Of a stretch of DNA of 64,000 nt, positions 1 through 10,878 are shown piece by piece (position 1 is the stretch's first letter; each line of letters starts with the position of its first letter). The stretch comes from Liolophura sinensis (Eukaryota > Mollusca > Polyplacophora > Chitonida > Chitonidae). The notes beneath the pieces are model-generated. The model searched no databases and was not told the DNA's origin. It worked only from the letters and a program-made list of their open reading frames with translations. The translations under genes and the position numbers were made by a program. The stretch lies in contig NC_088300.1 of assembly GCF_032854445.1 (NCBI RefSeq), positions 22,363,608 through 22,427,607 of the forward strand, given 5' to 3'.

Positions 1-3000
1 CACAAAAGTCACTACTTTTCCTGATATATTTGTACATGTAGATAGTCAGTAGACCTCCCATTGTATTTCCCATGGTAAGCTGTTCTGCTGTTAAGTCTAC
101 ATCTAATGTGCTATTGACAGCTGTATACTTCTATCGATTTTTTCAATTCAATTTCCAGGATAATATTTGGTCAGTTTGTTTTATGTACAAAAGAAAGAGC
201 TTTAATCCAGCTGATCAATACTCAATCAATACAGATAAAAATTTACTGCACAAATCTGATCCCCACCCTACAGCTGTCTGATGTGTTTTAAGTCAGGAGC
301 TCTTCAAGGGGAAAAATGCTACTTAAAGGACATCAGAGAAATTTCCCATACAAATCACTCTGGGTAAAATTTCAGAAATAGAATATGCTAGAGGAAAAAT
401 TAATGTTTTGATCAATAACCTTCTTCCTCTGTATATACGAAGTCAAATTTCATGTATTACCTATAAATAATGCTAAGAACAATGAAGGAATGTCTTGCGT
501 ATGTACATAGATTTGGATGCACGTGCCCACACATAAATGTCACATGTACACCGGTATAAGCAGTTGTGTACAACATTCTAACATACACAGGGGAAAATTA
601 TCAGAAATCCATCTGCACAAAGGAATCTAAAAGCCCTTGGCAGTTTATTTTCAGAATCTATTTTCTTTGCTTTACTTTTTTAATTCTGTCACGATGTTCT
701 ACATGTGACTGCAAATAGCCACTTTTTTTTATATTAGCTTCAATTTCTATTTTGATAGTCATTCTACACCAAACAAATATGTTACATTTTTTTTTATATT
801 TCTGTACTCGTGTCCCATCATTTCAACATGGCTGATCATTTTGTGGCTTTGCTTTCTTCTCTTCTTTTTATGTTGTTACCCAAGTCTACACAATTTCTTG
901 GACTTCATTAGTTCTACTTGAAAGTGAACATAAAGCCTGCCACTATATATACTTAGAACAAATGATATAAGACACAGTTATCACATAAAAAATATGCAAA
1001 AAATTTTGAGAGCCATGAAGATGAAGTTCAGCATTGGGGATATGGCACTGACGGACAATTCACTCCAAGTACCCACGTTGTAGAAGCCCTTATCACACTG
1101 GTCAATGACTAGCGCTGAAAGCATCACGTGACAATTGGTTGTCACGTCAAAAAACCTATTAGCTCTTGATTGTCAGTGTGGTTTCTTGTAGAGCCTAGAC
1201 AGATATCAATGAAATAAATTGGATTTTGTGGTTAGTTTAAGTGTTAAACTGATGCATTTTGGGCCACAGAACGGCTGCCTGTGTCACAATGTGTACATGT
1301 TGGGCAGGACACTGCAGTAACTTGACAGGGTCAGCTGGCAAGAAAACTGCATCGGGGAGAGTCATTGCTTGAAGAAAAATATTAGGACTTTGCATAATAC
1401 TTCCTAAGCAAATTCACATTTGTTACGAAAATATCTTCCTGAAATCTGAATGAAAGAGTCTTTTATCAATCAGAAGGCCTGCTATGTTCGGTTAATTCCC
1501 TGAAGTTGGTACAGCCAGCCCGTGCAGGATGAGGACGAGCAGGGCCTCTAAAACACAAACATCGCCCTGACCGAGCGCCAAACTAAAAGAAACATCACCC
1601 CTTTGAACACAGAAAAGAGCTGATACTCTTTGGTTGAGTATCAGGCTTTTTTTGTTTGTATTGTCACACTGTTTAATACCGATGGTACTGGAGAGCTCCT
1701 AGGTTTTGTGACATCACTCTAGATAGCTATAACATGGCAAAATGGCCTTACCAAATCAATGGCTAGATAAAGACGATTGTTTGCTATTTATTTTGTTGAT
1801 AAGGGGTGTAGAATTTTTTAAATATTTTTAAACATTTCTGTAATACTACTTTATTAATTAATTCAGCTTTATTGGCTGACTGTACGTTCACTTTAAGTTT
1901 CTCATACTCAAGAAGAAAAATACAATGACTGCAAAAGCTAAACTATTTTCATATACTACTGATAATTAAAATAATTCCCGATGTATTGGCAAACAGTGTA
2001 TGTCATTTGCATATAAAACTGTACATATACAATGGACAGGTCTTGCTCCGTATCAAGGCCTACACAGACTAAACATGCTGACTCTCAATTGATCACTGCC
2101 TATTTCTGACAGGTATATTATCTAATGCCAATAATAAAAAGCAAGAGATGGATGATTTCCTTCATTACACTTCTAATTACCCAATCACCCAGTACAATAA
2201 CTGACACACCCTAGCAATTTACACCTCTATGGTTACTTTATAATCTCCTTACACTAAGACAAGTGTAGAACTTTATCTTAATCACCTGAAGTCTGAACAA
2301 GCCTTCAGAGTTTTTGGCACACAGACATCATCAGAACAAGCTATCAATGTAGTCCCATTTTAACAGATTGGATAATCCAACCCTATTAACGAATGCAAAC
2401 TTGGGATCATTTTTCATCAAATCTGTTAGAATCCCATATGATTTGCATACATGTACATGCATCTCACGATAATCCATGGGATTTAGATAAAAGATTCTTA
2501 AATACTCAAACCGTTCCCTTTTTTGAAGGTAAATACATGTAAGTGATAAAATAATAGCTGTCAGAGATAAATACTTAATTCTTCACACAGTTAAGGATCT
2601 TAACTCTCATTTAAATATTTTTACATCAATATGTTTCTTTATGAGTATGTGGACAGATTCATGTCACATCGATTTTTTTAAATATTTTGGAAACTGGATT
2701 CCTGATTCCCATCAAACTGCTTAAAAATGAGCTCTGGCCGTGAAAGAATGTTTTGCAAGAAATTACTCTACACTATAGTGTCATCACTATAGAAACCTGA
2801 TGATACCAGACACTGGAATTAAGACAGACATGACAGGTGTCTATTTTAATCTCAGGATCAACATTATATCTTATGCTGTAAGTGCACATGTGCTATGGTA
2901 AGATAAGTTTCAATCTCACTGGATTAATGAAAAAAAATGATAAACTTAAAATTATGTAATTCACAAATGTGAATTTAAGATATTTCCACAACATTTCTCA

Positions 3001-4254
3001 CACAAAGCTGTGGTCAAGCTGAAGTATCACCCTCATGAATATGTGCATGTCTTTGTCAATGTAGATTCAAGCATGCAGTAAAGTACACGCAGGGCCTACG
3101 TGTATCTTGGCATGTCTATACATATTCATCACAGCTAGTGACACAAATTAAAAGTGCTTTGAAAAGCTGCTATACAAAAAAAAATCAGCTCACATGAGCC
3201 AGCATGTAAATTTTCACTTATTTATGCAAATGTAGTGAGTAGACAAGTATGTTGAATCTGATGACCAGTTCAACCCAATCAAATGAAACAGAATGCAAGT
3301 TATCAGACACCTCAGAATTTACACCTACAATTTTCATCAGATATACTGCATAATAATTAACTAGACATTTCCTCCCACTGACTGAAATATTTACACACAC
3401 ACAAAAAGTCTCCCCATGATAACAGAAAAGAAACATATTTCCGGTATATTTAATAGCCAAAAGGTAGTCCATTCACATGTTTGATGAATGCCTTATAGAC
3501 ATCAAAACAGATTGTCTTACAAAAATAAGTTACTTTGTTCAATTCTAAGGTTACAGAAATACATATGTACCAATAAAACATCTCTTGCATGTCAATCAGC
3601 TGAGACTTTCTTGTACATTCCCATTGTATATGTTCATTCTTACACCAATTCTTAACAGCACCAGGTGCATGTTTGCTTATAAATTAAAGGATTGCAGAAA
3701 TACAAAAACTCTGGGTAAAATACCGTTATATGTACCCGTGGGCCATTGTTTAACTATGACTGTGATAACAATGCGACAGCATAAAGACAGAATACACACA
3801 TGTATACCACAGTGCAACTGTAAATCTTTAAATATAATCTAACTTTAACACTAAACTAAATTATGAAATTAAACATACATACAAGCCTGGGTTACACATA
3901 TATGTACAAGTTTCAACTTTATATAAATATAGAGGATCATGAGTTACAGGAATCAAATAAGAGTAAAATATATACCAATTTACATGAACTCAAAGTCCAA
4001 TACTCAGGCTCATTAGTCCGATACCCAGATGCCATTGTAAAAACTGACCACAAGCAAAAATACATGCAGATAAATACTGGTTAAAATGAGCCATTTCATT
4101 CGTCCAAAGTATTGGACTGAAAAATATTACCTGGCCTGCACCACCTAGATTAGGCTCTTGTTGTATCCACTTTGGCAATATTGTACAAGGTTAGAAAAAG
4201 AAAACAGCTACTTGTTTATTAACACATCCAAAACACATCTTTGAGTGATGAGAC

Positions 4255-4335
4255 TATACTGTTGGGTTTGAACCGTCAACCTCTGAGACAGTAGCATTTC
4301 CTCCTGCAAACAGGCCACTGACCCAGCAACAGATT
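4255..4335 (-). mobile_element. tRNA-like SINE head fragment
   Basis: Read on the minus strand, this piece has a promoter B-box-like GGTTCAAACCC (near 4262-4272) preceded by an A-box-like TGGGTCAGTGGCC. That is the arrangement of a tRNA-derived SINE head. It is directly followed by two tail-type fragments of the same strand (4366-4690). Degenerate and probably old. Confidence 0.4.
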
Positions 4336-4365
4336 AAAGACAGTAACCATGTTAGATTTACATGT

Positions 4366-4690
4366 ATTTATTAATTTGATCTGTGTTTTACACCACACTT
4401 TAGAATATTTCACTTTATGCAATAGCAGCCAGCATTATGTTTGGAGGAAACTGACCAAGCCTTCCCAAGTATGACCTGAAAGGATGCCAAAAGGAGCTGG
4501 ATTTGAACTCGCAGCCACTGCATATTTGAGATCTATTTATTAATTTATTTGTTTGGTTAGTGTTTTTCGCTATACTCAAGAATACTTGATTTATATGACA
4601 GTGATCAGCATTATGGTGGGAGGGAACTGTGCAGAGGCTCCTGCGTGATTGTGATAGTCCAGCACACTAATCACTTCGCCATGGAGGACC
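4366..4690 (-). mobile_element. Two adjacent SINE-derived fragments, minus orientation
   Basis: Two successive diverged copies (about 4366-4525 and 4535-4690) share the tail seen better at 23018-23278, 39586-39788 and 50890-51086. Read on the plus strand they show a TTTATT/TTGGTT-rich end, a GTGTTTTAC-like word, ATTTCACTT, then AGCAGCCAGCATTATG and GGAGGAAAC. The first copy keeps a B-box-like GAGTTCAAATCC on the minus strand near 4511-4522. Confidence 0.5.
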
Positions 4691-5084
4691 TGTTAGACTT
4701 GGATGAATGATTTTGTCACTGTTTTATCATTTATTCAGAGCAACTCAATCATCAGTATAAAAATATGGATTCCTCAGTATAAAAATATGGATTTAGAGTG
4801 TAAAAATCTGCTTAAAACTATTCAGACTACAGCTTGTACGCTATGTAATTTATTGCTCGATTTCTTACTTGCAATACATGCAAACAGGCCTACATATACA
4901 TTATCACTGAGGCACACATTCATCACCACACGACAGATGCGTCAGAAAATCCCATCTGTTCTAGTTACTGCACACACATAATACATACATACACACATAT
5001 ACCCCAGCCTTGTATGCTGACATTTCAGAGTAATGCTAATCCCTGAACAAACACTGTAGACATCAAAGAGTAGGCAGAATGAGA

Positions 5085-5087
<3 letters not shown>

Positions 5088-5137
<50 letters not shown>
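5088..5137. repeat. (TA)n dinucleotide microsatellite
   Basis: An almost pure run of about 25 TA units. It creates artificial Ile/Tyr-rich frames on both strands. Confidence 0.97.
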
Positions 5138-5138
<1 letters not shown>

Positions 5139-5479
5139 GTGAAATACAATCTGATGGCATGTAATCAATTTTACCTACGGTTAATTTTTTTTCTGCAGCA
5201 TCAAACTACAATGCATCAAAAAATAATATTAATAAAAAAAAAACACCTACCGATATCAGCTGTATCTTGCCCAGATTCTATCTTGCCCAGTTGTTTACAT
5301 GCAATTTTATCTTATAAAAACTTAATTGATATTTACACCTGGCTAATTTTCTGCTACTACATGTACATGTATATCCTCATAGGGAAGTGGAAAAAAAAAT
5401 TGAACCCTAAATCAATTACACATTACAAACAAGCCACACATGCTTCTTCAGAAAAGAGTCCACACATGCAACTTCATCA

Positions 5480-5600
5480 CACAAATCAGATATATTTATT
5501 TATTTGATAGTTGTTTAATGCCATCCTCAATAATTTTGCACTTATGAAATGATTTTCAGTTTTATGGGTGGAGGGAAATTGGGTGCTGAGCTTAAACCAC
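5480..5600 (-). mobile_element. Degenerate SINE tail fragment
   Basis: A TATTTATTTGAT block, a GTTTAATGCC word, ACTTATGAAAT and GGGTGGAGGGAAATTGGG occur in the same order as in the better preserved minus-strand copy at 50890-51086. Confidence 0.35.
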
Positions 5601-7499
5601 CAAATTTTGGCAATTTACAGATAAATATTCCCATGTGTGATACACAGATGTGTGCAGCATACTGGCTACAAAAAACACTCCAAAATGGCCAACGAGTATT
5701 GTCACACACTTTTTGTGTCAAGTGAGGGTGAAGAAATCAACAAATTCCCTATCCAAGCCAGGTAATCCCTACAGTACTGGTTGCTATTGTAGTTTAGTGA
5801 ATGTAACATTAAGAGTGCTTCATGAAACCTGGGTCCGGTATTCAAAGCACCATTGTCTATACACCACAACTGTCTTATTCAACATACACTCATAAAAATA
5901 ACTTTAAAACAGTGAGCTTTTCATACTGCATTTCTTCACACTTACTTACTATAAATGTATGATTTTTTTTTAAATAGGATGTGCAAAAGTTCTTTCTTGA
6001 GTGATTTTTGGTCAAGTCAGTTGGTCTCAGGTGGTGATTGATGTATTCAGTTTCAAACAAAAAATATATAAATAAATAAAATAACTTGAAAAAAAAAAAC
6101 AAAGAAAGAAAAAATTTTAAGGCACTAGCACTGTTATCAATGAGCCCTGTCAAAAACCTTTTTACCAGTGAGTGTCACGTTCTGGTACATGCTAGCCATT
6201 CACTATAACGTGTCTAGTTTGCCCACAACTGCATTCATAGTTCACACCTCTCAAAATGACCATGCAACCCAGCTTTGTCATGTACATACCCTGGAAATGT
6301 ATTCTGACAATTCACATTCATGCTTCTTTTCAGCAAAAAATCTGTACTGCTGCAGAAAACATGCTACACACCACCTTGGGGAGCGTCCATTATATTGAGT
6401 GAGTGACACGACACACATACAGAGAAGTGGTATAATTCGGCTGTCAGTCTGTCAAGACAAGGGTGTCTGTGATAAGAATGCATGAGGTCTGGAGATTTAA
6501 CTTAATCTGCTCTTAATCTGTATGACTTGACCTCTTAAATGCCATGTAAACTCAGGGTTACAGATATCGATATTATTGCACAAGAATTGAAACCGGACAG
6601 ACACACCTATGTGTCATTTGCGGTCAATATGTGTATACATACATGTATGTATATCATATTCAAAATAAATATTCACACTGTCACATAAAAGTTTTGACTG
6701 GAAAAAAAACAGAAGACTGTCAAAATAACGCTGTCCACCTGTTATGGACAGATGTTTTTTCCAGGTAAATAGTGAACATAAAGGTTACCTGTTGTATTGC
6801 AAGCAACAGGTGTGTTTTAGCACACTACTCTTGTATGAAAACTTTTAAAATCTTCCTGAGTCAAAATTCAGCATCTCAAACCTCATCTTAATTAAAACTG
6901 AACATTTTTATCTGGAGTTTAATATTTACTAGAAAGGAGCCTGATGTTAAACCACAGAGGCAGATGTGTACAGGTGGACAAACTTATGGACAGGTAAAAA
7001 AAAAAATACTGGTATATCACATGGGACAGGTAAAAAAAATGAAATATCTCAACACCTAAGAAAATCTTATGTATAAATCACTTCACCTGGTCAAGTATCA
7101 AACAAAGCGACCGTCAGCTAATAGACCCTAAAGGCGGGAGCGACCCCACATCCACAGATCTAGACTGAATGTATTTAAATAAGTACATTGTAATTATTGT
7201 GTATGTGTGTAATCACATGCATTACCCACTATTAACCAAAATTACACGCACACAAAGTAAATACTATCATTTCATATACATGCAAGGCAAGAGGTAAAAG
7301 TCAGTCCAACCATTTACTAATTACTATTTACTAGTCCAACTATTTATTACTTTCCACAGTGGAAAATCACACACCGAAAAGTTAATTATCAGAGAAATTT
7401 CTTGATTAAACACACGTGTACAGTAAGTACATGAAATTGACAAAAATATCAAAATATCTCTTAGTCTTATAGAAATAGACATTCAATTTCATACAACTT

Positions 7500-7570
7500 C
7501 TATGAATGAATAAATGATTATGGCTTAACGCCACGTTGGCAATATTTCAGCAATATCCTGGCAACATAAA
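7500..7570 (+). mobile_element. Fragment of a dispersed repeat (TTAACGCCACGTTGGCAATA type)
   Basis: The block ATTATGGCTTAACGCCACG followed by TTGGCAATATTTCAGCAATA resembles a short interspersed repeat that I recall from molluscan genomes. A weaker related piece occurs at 50079-50125 (GGCCTCAAACATCACAGTGG, then CAATACTTCAGCCACATTG). Family assignment is from memory only. Confidence 0.4.
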
Positions 7571-8863
7571 ACTTCAATACTGGTTTATTTAACAGCATGT
7601 TGATCAATGAGAACATGCCGATAGTACAACATAGAAGGACTCCTTACAATGAATATACGATTAATTTCATGCTGCAGCTTCAAAGGCAGGGGAATGGCTA
7701 TATACAGGTGCATGTATGTATATCTATGTATGGGGACAGTGGACAGGCCACTCACAGTTCATTTAATGGGCTTGCTCGTGGATGGTTACCATAATAGAGC
7801 TAGCTACAAATGATACGGGTCAAATCAGTACGTAGTAGGGTGTAATTAATACATACTGGTACCAGCTTAACAGTGCTGGGAGAGAAGTTCTCAATGACAT
7901 TGTCAACTTTTCAACATCAGTACAGGCCTATCTAAAAGATTTTCTATCACAGAAATTGACACTTAAATGGAAGAATTTTTTTTTTAAAAAGGGAAGGCTG
8001 AGCTAAGATGATAACTTAACATCAGCCTGATACATCACGTCGACACTGAAAAAACACTGAAACAAAGAAAATTTTCATTTCTAAATTAATTATACAAATA
8101 AATAAGTATAATAAGTATAAAAAGCATAAAGAAGTATCACAAACCAAAGTCACGTTATTGCTGGCCTGAAAAACTGAGAGCTTAACACTGACATTTCTTG
8201 TTCTTTGCTCAGTATTTAGTCAGGACCTAAGCAAACCGAAGTCCCCGGCCTGGACGTGTTTGGAAGAAGGGTCAAAGTTTCAACAATCTGCTTCAAACAA
8301 AGTGATATTGTAAGAGGTGGGCAGTTAAAGATTTGACAGCTAAGAAACCAAGGTGATGCTGAATAAAGAAGCCTCACATTCTCAGCAATTAACTGCTTGT
8401 TAGATTCCTTCCCCCTCAACTCTAGCCCAGTTTGCTCTCTCAATAATCGCGACCGGGCAGGTAAATGAAAGAGAGATGTGGGTCAACTGCGATAGGAAGT
8501 TACCCACTGCTAAATTATATTTGTTCCATTACATAGAACCTCAAAGATTGTGTGAAGGACGAGTTTGCAACAAATTATCGCACACAACAGGCTAATTTAC
8601 CCGGTGGCTAAGTAGCCGGAATAAATTTGTCAAAGGTATTTTGAGAACTTTTTTTTTACGACGGTAGCGAAGTGGATATTCAAACTAAGGTCTGCCAAGA
8701 CGGCGGCGAACTTCTCTGGTGGGCCGAACCGACTCACTGCTTCAGTCACGACTACTGCGCCGGTGAACACGATCTCGGCCGACTTGGCAACACTTTTGGA
8801 AACAAGTTTACAGGACAAAAAATTAAGGAACAGTGACACAAATGCTGCCAGATCTAGTTTTAC

Positions 8864-8953
8864 CTGGGATCCTTTAGATCTGTACACATAGTAAACCACT
8901 CCGACAAGCCAGAGAGCAGCGAAGATCACAAGATAGCGTGTTTTACGGCGCAT
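8864..8953 (-). CDS. GALNT2: GALNT2-like polypeptide N-acetylgalactosaminyltransferase, first coding exon (5' partial gene)
   Basis: The exon encodes 30 residues beginning MRRKTRYLVIF and ending YYVYRSKGSQ. It then meets a canonical donor (CAG|GTAAAA), leaving phase 0. The layout is a short basic cytoplasmic tail, a roughly 18-residue hydrophobic anchor (about residues 7-24) and the start of a stem, as in type II Golgi membrane glycosyltransferases. The pattern MRR-x-x-R-x-L, LW-x-x-G and YY-x-Y matches my recollection of the human GALNT2 N-terminus, an enzyme that starts mucin-type O-glycosylation in the Golgi. An in-frame TGA 24 nt upstream of the ATG fixes the start. The open frame runs on to 8630 but that part is intron and not conserved. 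No catalytic exon is in the window, so the assignment rests on the tail and anchor only; another GALNT paralogue or type II enzyme is possible. Confidence 0.62.
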
Positions 8954-9002
8954 GTTACCCTCCCTGTCCTCATGTCATCTGCTCTGACTGCCGCGACTTG
9001 GA

Positions 9003-9017
9003 CCACTAGGGGGCGCT
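9003..9017 (+). promoter_or_regulatory. CTCF-type insulator motif
   Basis: The word CCACTAGGGGGCGCT matches the conserved animal CTCF core (CCASYAGRKGGCRS) at every informative position. It lies 50 bp upstream of the GALNT2-like start codon, probably within the promoter or 5'UTR. Confidence 0.7.
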
Positions 9018-9429
9018 CTGCTTTGATTGTAGACGCGAGTAATGACAGATAAACATTGCCACGTGCTAGAGCTTTTGGTCTAAGACCGTGTTGTTTTCAC
9101 ATATGTTAGTGCATGACCTCTTCTGATATTTCTTGTTTCTGTCAGACGGAACTCCTTTTTAACAGTCTACTCAACCATCAGTATCGATATATCAAAGACA
9201 ATTTACGCGATTTAAGATAGACCTATATTGGTTAACCCAGGTCATCGTCTGAGAAAGGGTTGTTTCAGTCCAACAGGTACTGCCCCCCACAGTCCTGATC
9301 AGTGAATAAACCCAGCCAACATATACTTTGAAATCAGAACTTTTAAAGGCTGTCAACAGAGACGTTTCAAGACAACAGATCATCATTTTTATCACTAATG
9401 GATTCATGAGTTAAGGTAATATAAAACAA

Positions 9430-9770
9430 ACATTTTTAGTAAAAACTGAGAAAAAAATGCATACTTGAGTCATATTTTATATTTCTTGATAATCTCTCTA
9501 TTTTAAGCACATTTTCTGTTAATTGAAATATTCAGAACTGATGTCATTGATGAATATACTGGGTATGAGGAGAAAGCTTAATTAGTGCCCCAAATTCAAG
9601 CTCTCTCCCAACAAAGTTCTTTTGACAGCTATCATCGTTGATGTCTTTACAGCAGGGGACAAAGCAAAACCATTTTTATGCCCCAAGAAGTAAACTGAGA
9701 AGCTTTTTGCATTTTTATATGTTAGACAACCTTACATACTCTGTGTTAAGAAAGAAAAAATCAAGAATTT
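9430..9770 (+). repeat. Dispersed repeat, copy 1 (partner at 28085-28300)
   Basis: Shares colinear blocks with 28085-28300: CATATTTTATAT, a TAATC-x-CTCTATT block, GGGGACA followed by AACCATTTTTATG, and TATGTTAG. Both copies are in the same orientation. Element class unknown. Confidence 0.5.
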
Positions 9771-10771
9771 CATGACAGCTCATATCTGTTCATCCTAAGT
9801 CTTGAACATCTTTGACTTATACTCTAGCTGATGTTCAGTCACATCATAGTTAAACATAAAAAGGATTTATTTAGATCAGATATACAAATATACAAGGTCT
9901 TTAACTGTAAATGGGCACTTGAGATACAGCCTATTTGAAAAACATGACAAACTCTGTGGGCTTTGACATACACTGTGCATGAACACATATAAATAATATG
10001 TAATATTTTAAATAAAAATATATTGATGTCATCTTACTTTTCATATGTAGCTCTTATATTAATTAACTATAAACCTCCTATACCTGTAAATGAAACATAA
10101 CTAAATCATTTAAAATACCTGCTGATAACTTTTGGAATAGGATTTTATCACTTCAGTCCACAAACCTTCCATGCTCGATTTTGGTTGCCATTTACATTCA
10201 GTTTTAAACACTTACTGGCATATTAACTTCTGTCACAGCATGAAGAAAACATAAATTTTAACCTTCCGATTTCTACTAAAGAAGAAATGACAGATAATTC
10301 TAAAATCATAAGAATGATTTTTTTTTTTTTTGTTGTGTTCAAAACTTATTGTTAATATAAATCAAATGTCACTATATTGTTTTTAATAAATTCGTAATTT
10401 TATGTTGATAAGGCTTGCATTACTCTTAGGACCCAATAAATACCATATATATACCACCCATATACTACATATGTACAACTCTGACAGATGTCAATCTATG
10501 TGCAGTTTAAAAAGGAGGCTTTGACACAGCCAGCCAGATAATTTACTGATTGAGCCGTGTTAAAAACATATATCAACAGTGTATAAATATTACGTGCTAT
10601 AAAATATTTGTTTTCTCCAATAATCAATATCGTTTCAATGAGGTGTTTGAAGCTTTTTATTTTTTATTTATACCCAAAAGGGGAGACAATTTTGGCTGTT
10701 CCTAACTGAGCCCAACTCAGTTGTCGACCTTACCAGTCGCTCTTCAATGTAAGTTTTCCTTTACTTGACAC

Positions 10772-10792
10772 TTCCGCCGTCAGCAGGCGGAA
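10772..10792 (+). promoter_or_regulatory. Inverted repeat TTCCGCC/GGCGGAA in the PPP1R21 leader or promoter
   Basis: TTCCGCC (10772-10778) and its perfect complement GGCGGAA (10786-10792) are separated by 7 bases, 35 bp upstream of the PPP1R21 ATG. It could be a paired ETS/E2F-like binding site or, if transcribed, a small hairpin. The sequence does not decide between these. Confidence 0.4.
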
Positions 10793-10827
10793 AAGCCGAA
10801 GATGATCAAACATAGCTTTATTTAATC

Positions 10828-10878
10828 ATGACTGATTTACAAGCTAAGTATCAGCGACTCGCGTCGGAGTATTCAAAG
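10828..10878 (+). CDS. PPP1R21: PPP1R21 exon 1 (residues 1-17)
   Basis: Encodes MTDLQAKYQRLASEYSK and ends in phase 0 at AAG|GTAAAT. It carries the K of the KLRAQ motif, which is split across intron 1. Confidence 0.94.

Larger units (their letters stand above)
1..8863 (-). other. Probable first intron of the GALNT2-like gene; no other gene seen
   Basis: No exon of a GalNAc-transferase or any other recognisable protein was found on either strand. The open frames here are short, low-complexity or shadow frames. The stretch begins on the minus strand with a donor (CAG|GTAAAA at 8864/8863), so it is most simply intron 1, with the catalytic exons left of the window. It contains a TA dinucleotide run (5088-5137), several minus-strand SINE-derived fragments (4255-4690, 5480-5600) and a dispersed repeat near 7500-7570. 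Confidence 0.6.
8954..10827. other. Divergent intergenic interval between GALNT2-like and PPP1R21
   Basis: The two flanking genes start head-to-head about 1.9 kb apart. Local GC rises at both ends (8955-9060 and 10700-10800), as expected for two separate promoters. The middle is AT-rich and contains one copy of a dispersed repeat (about 9430-9770). No coding exon or RNA gene was recognised. Confidence 0.75.

Noticed and set aside
5079..5507. 142-aa plus-strand frame
   Set aside because: Starts in the TA microsatellite and continues through low-complexity AT-rich sequence without family resemblance.
8630..8863. Continuation of the GALNT2-like frame to a 107-residue protein
   Set aside because: The frame passes through a canonical donor, and sequence after it has no family resemblance; intron read-through.
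1..8863. Catalytic exons of the GALNT2-like enzyme
   Set aside because: Looked for on the minus strand (Asp-x-His, WGGEN and ricin-domain QxW motifs) and not found.
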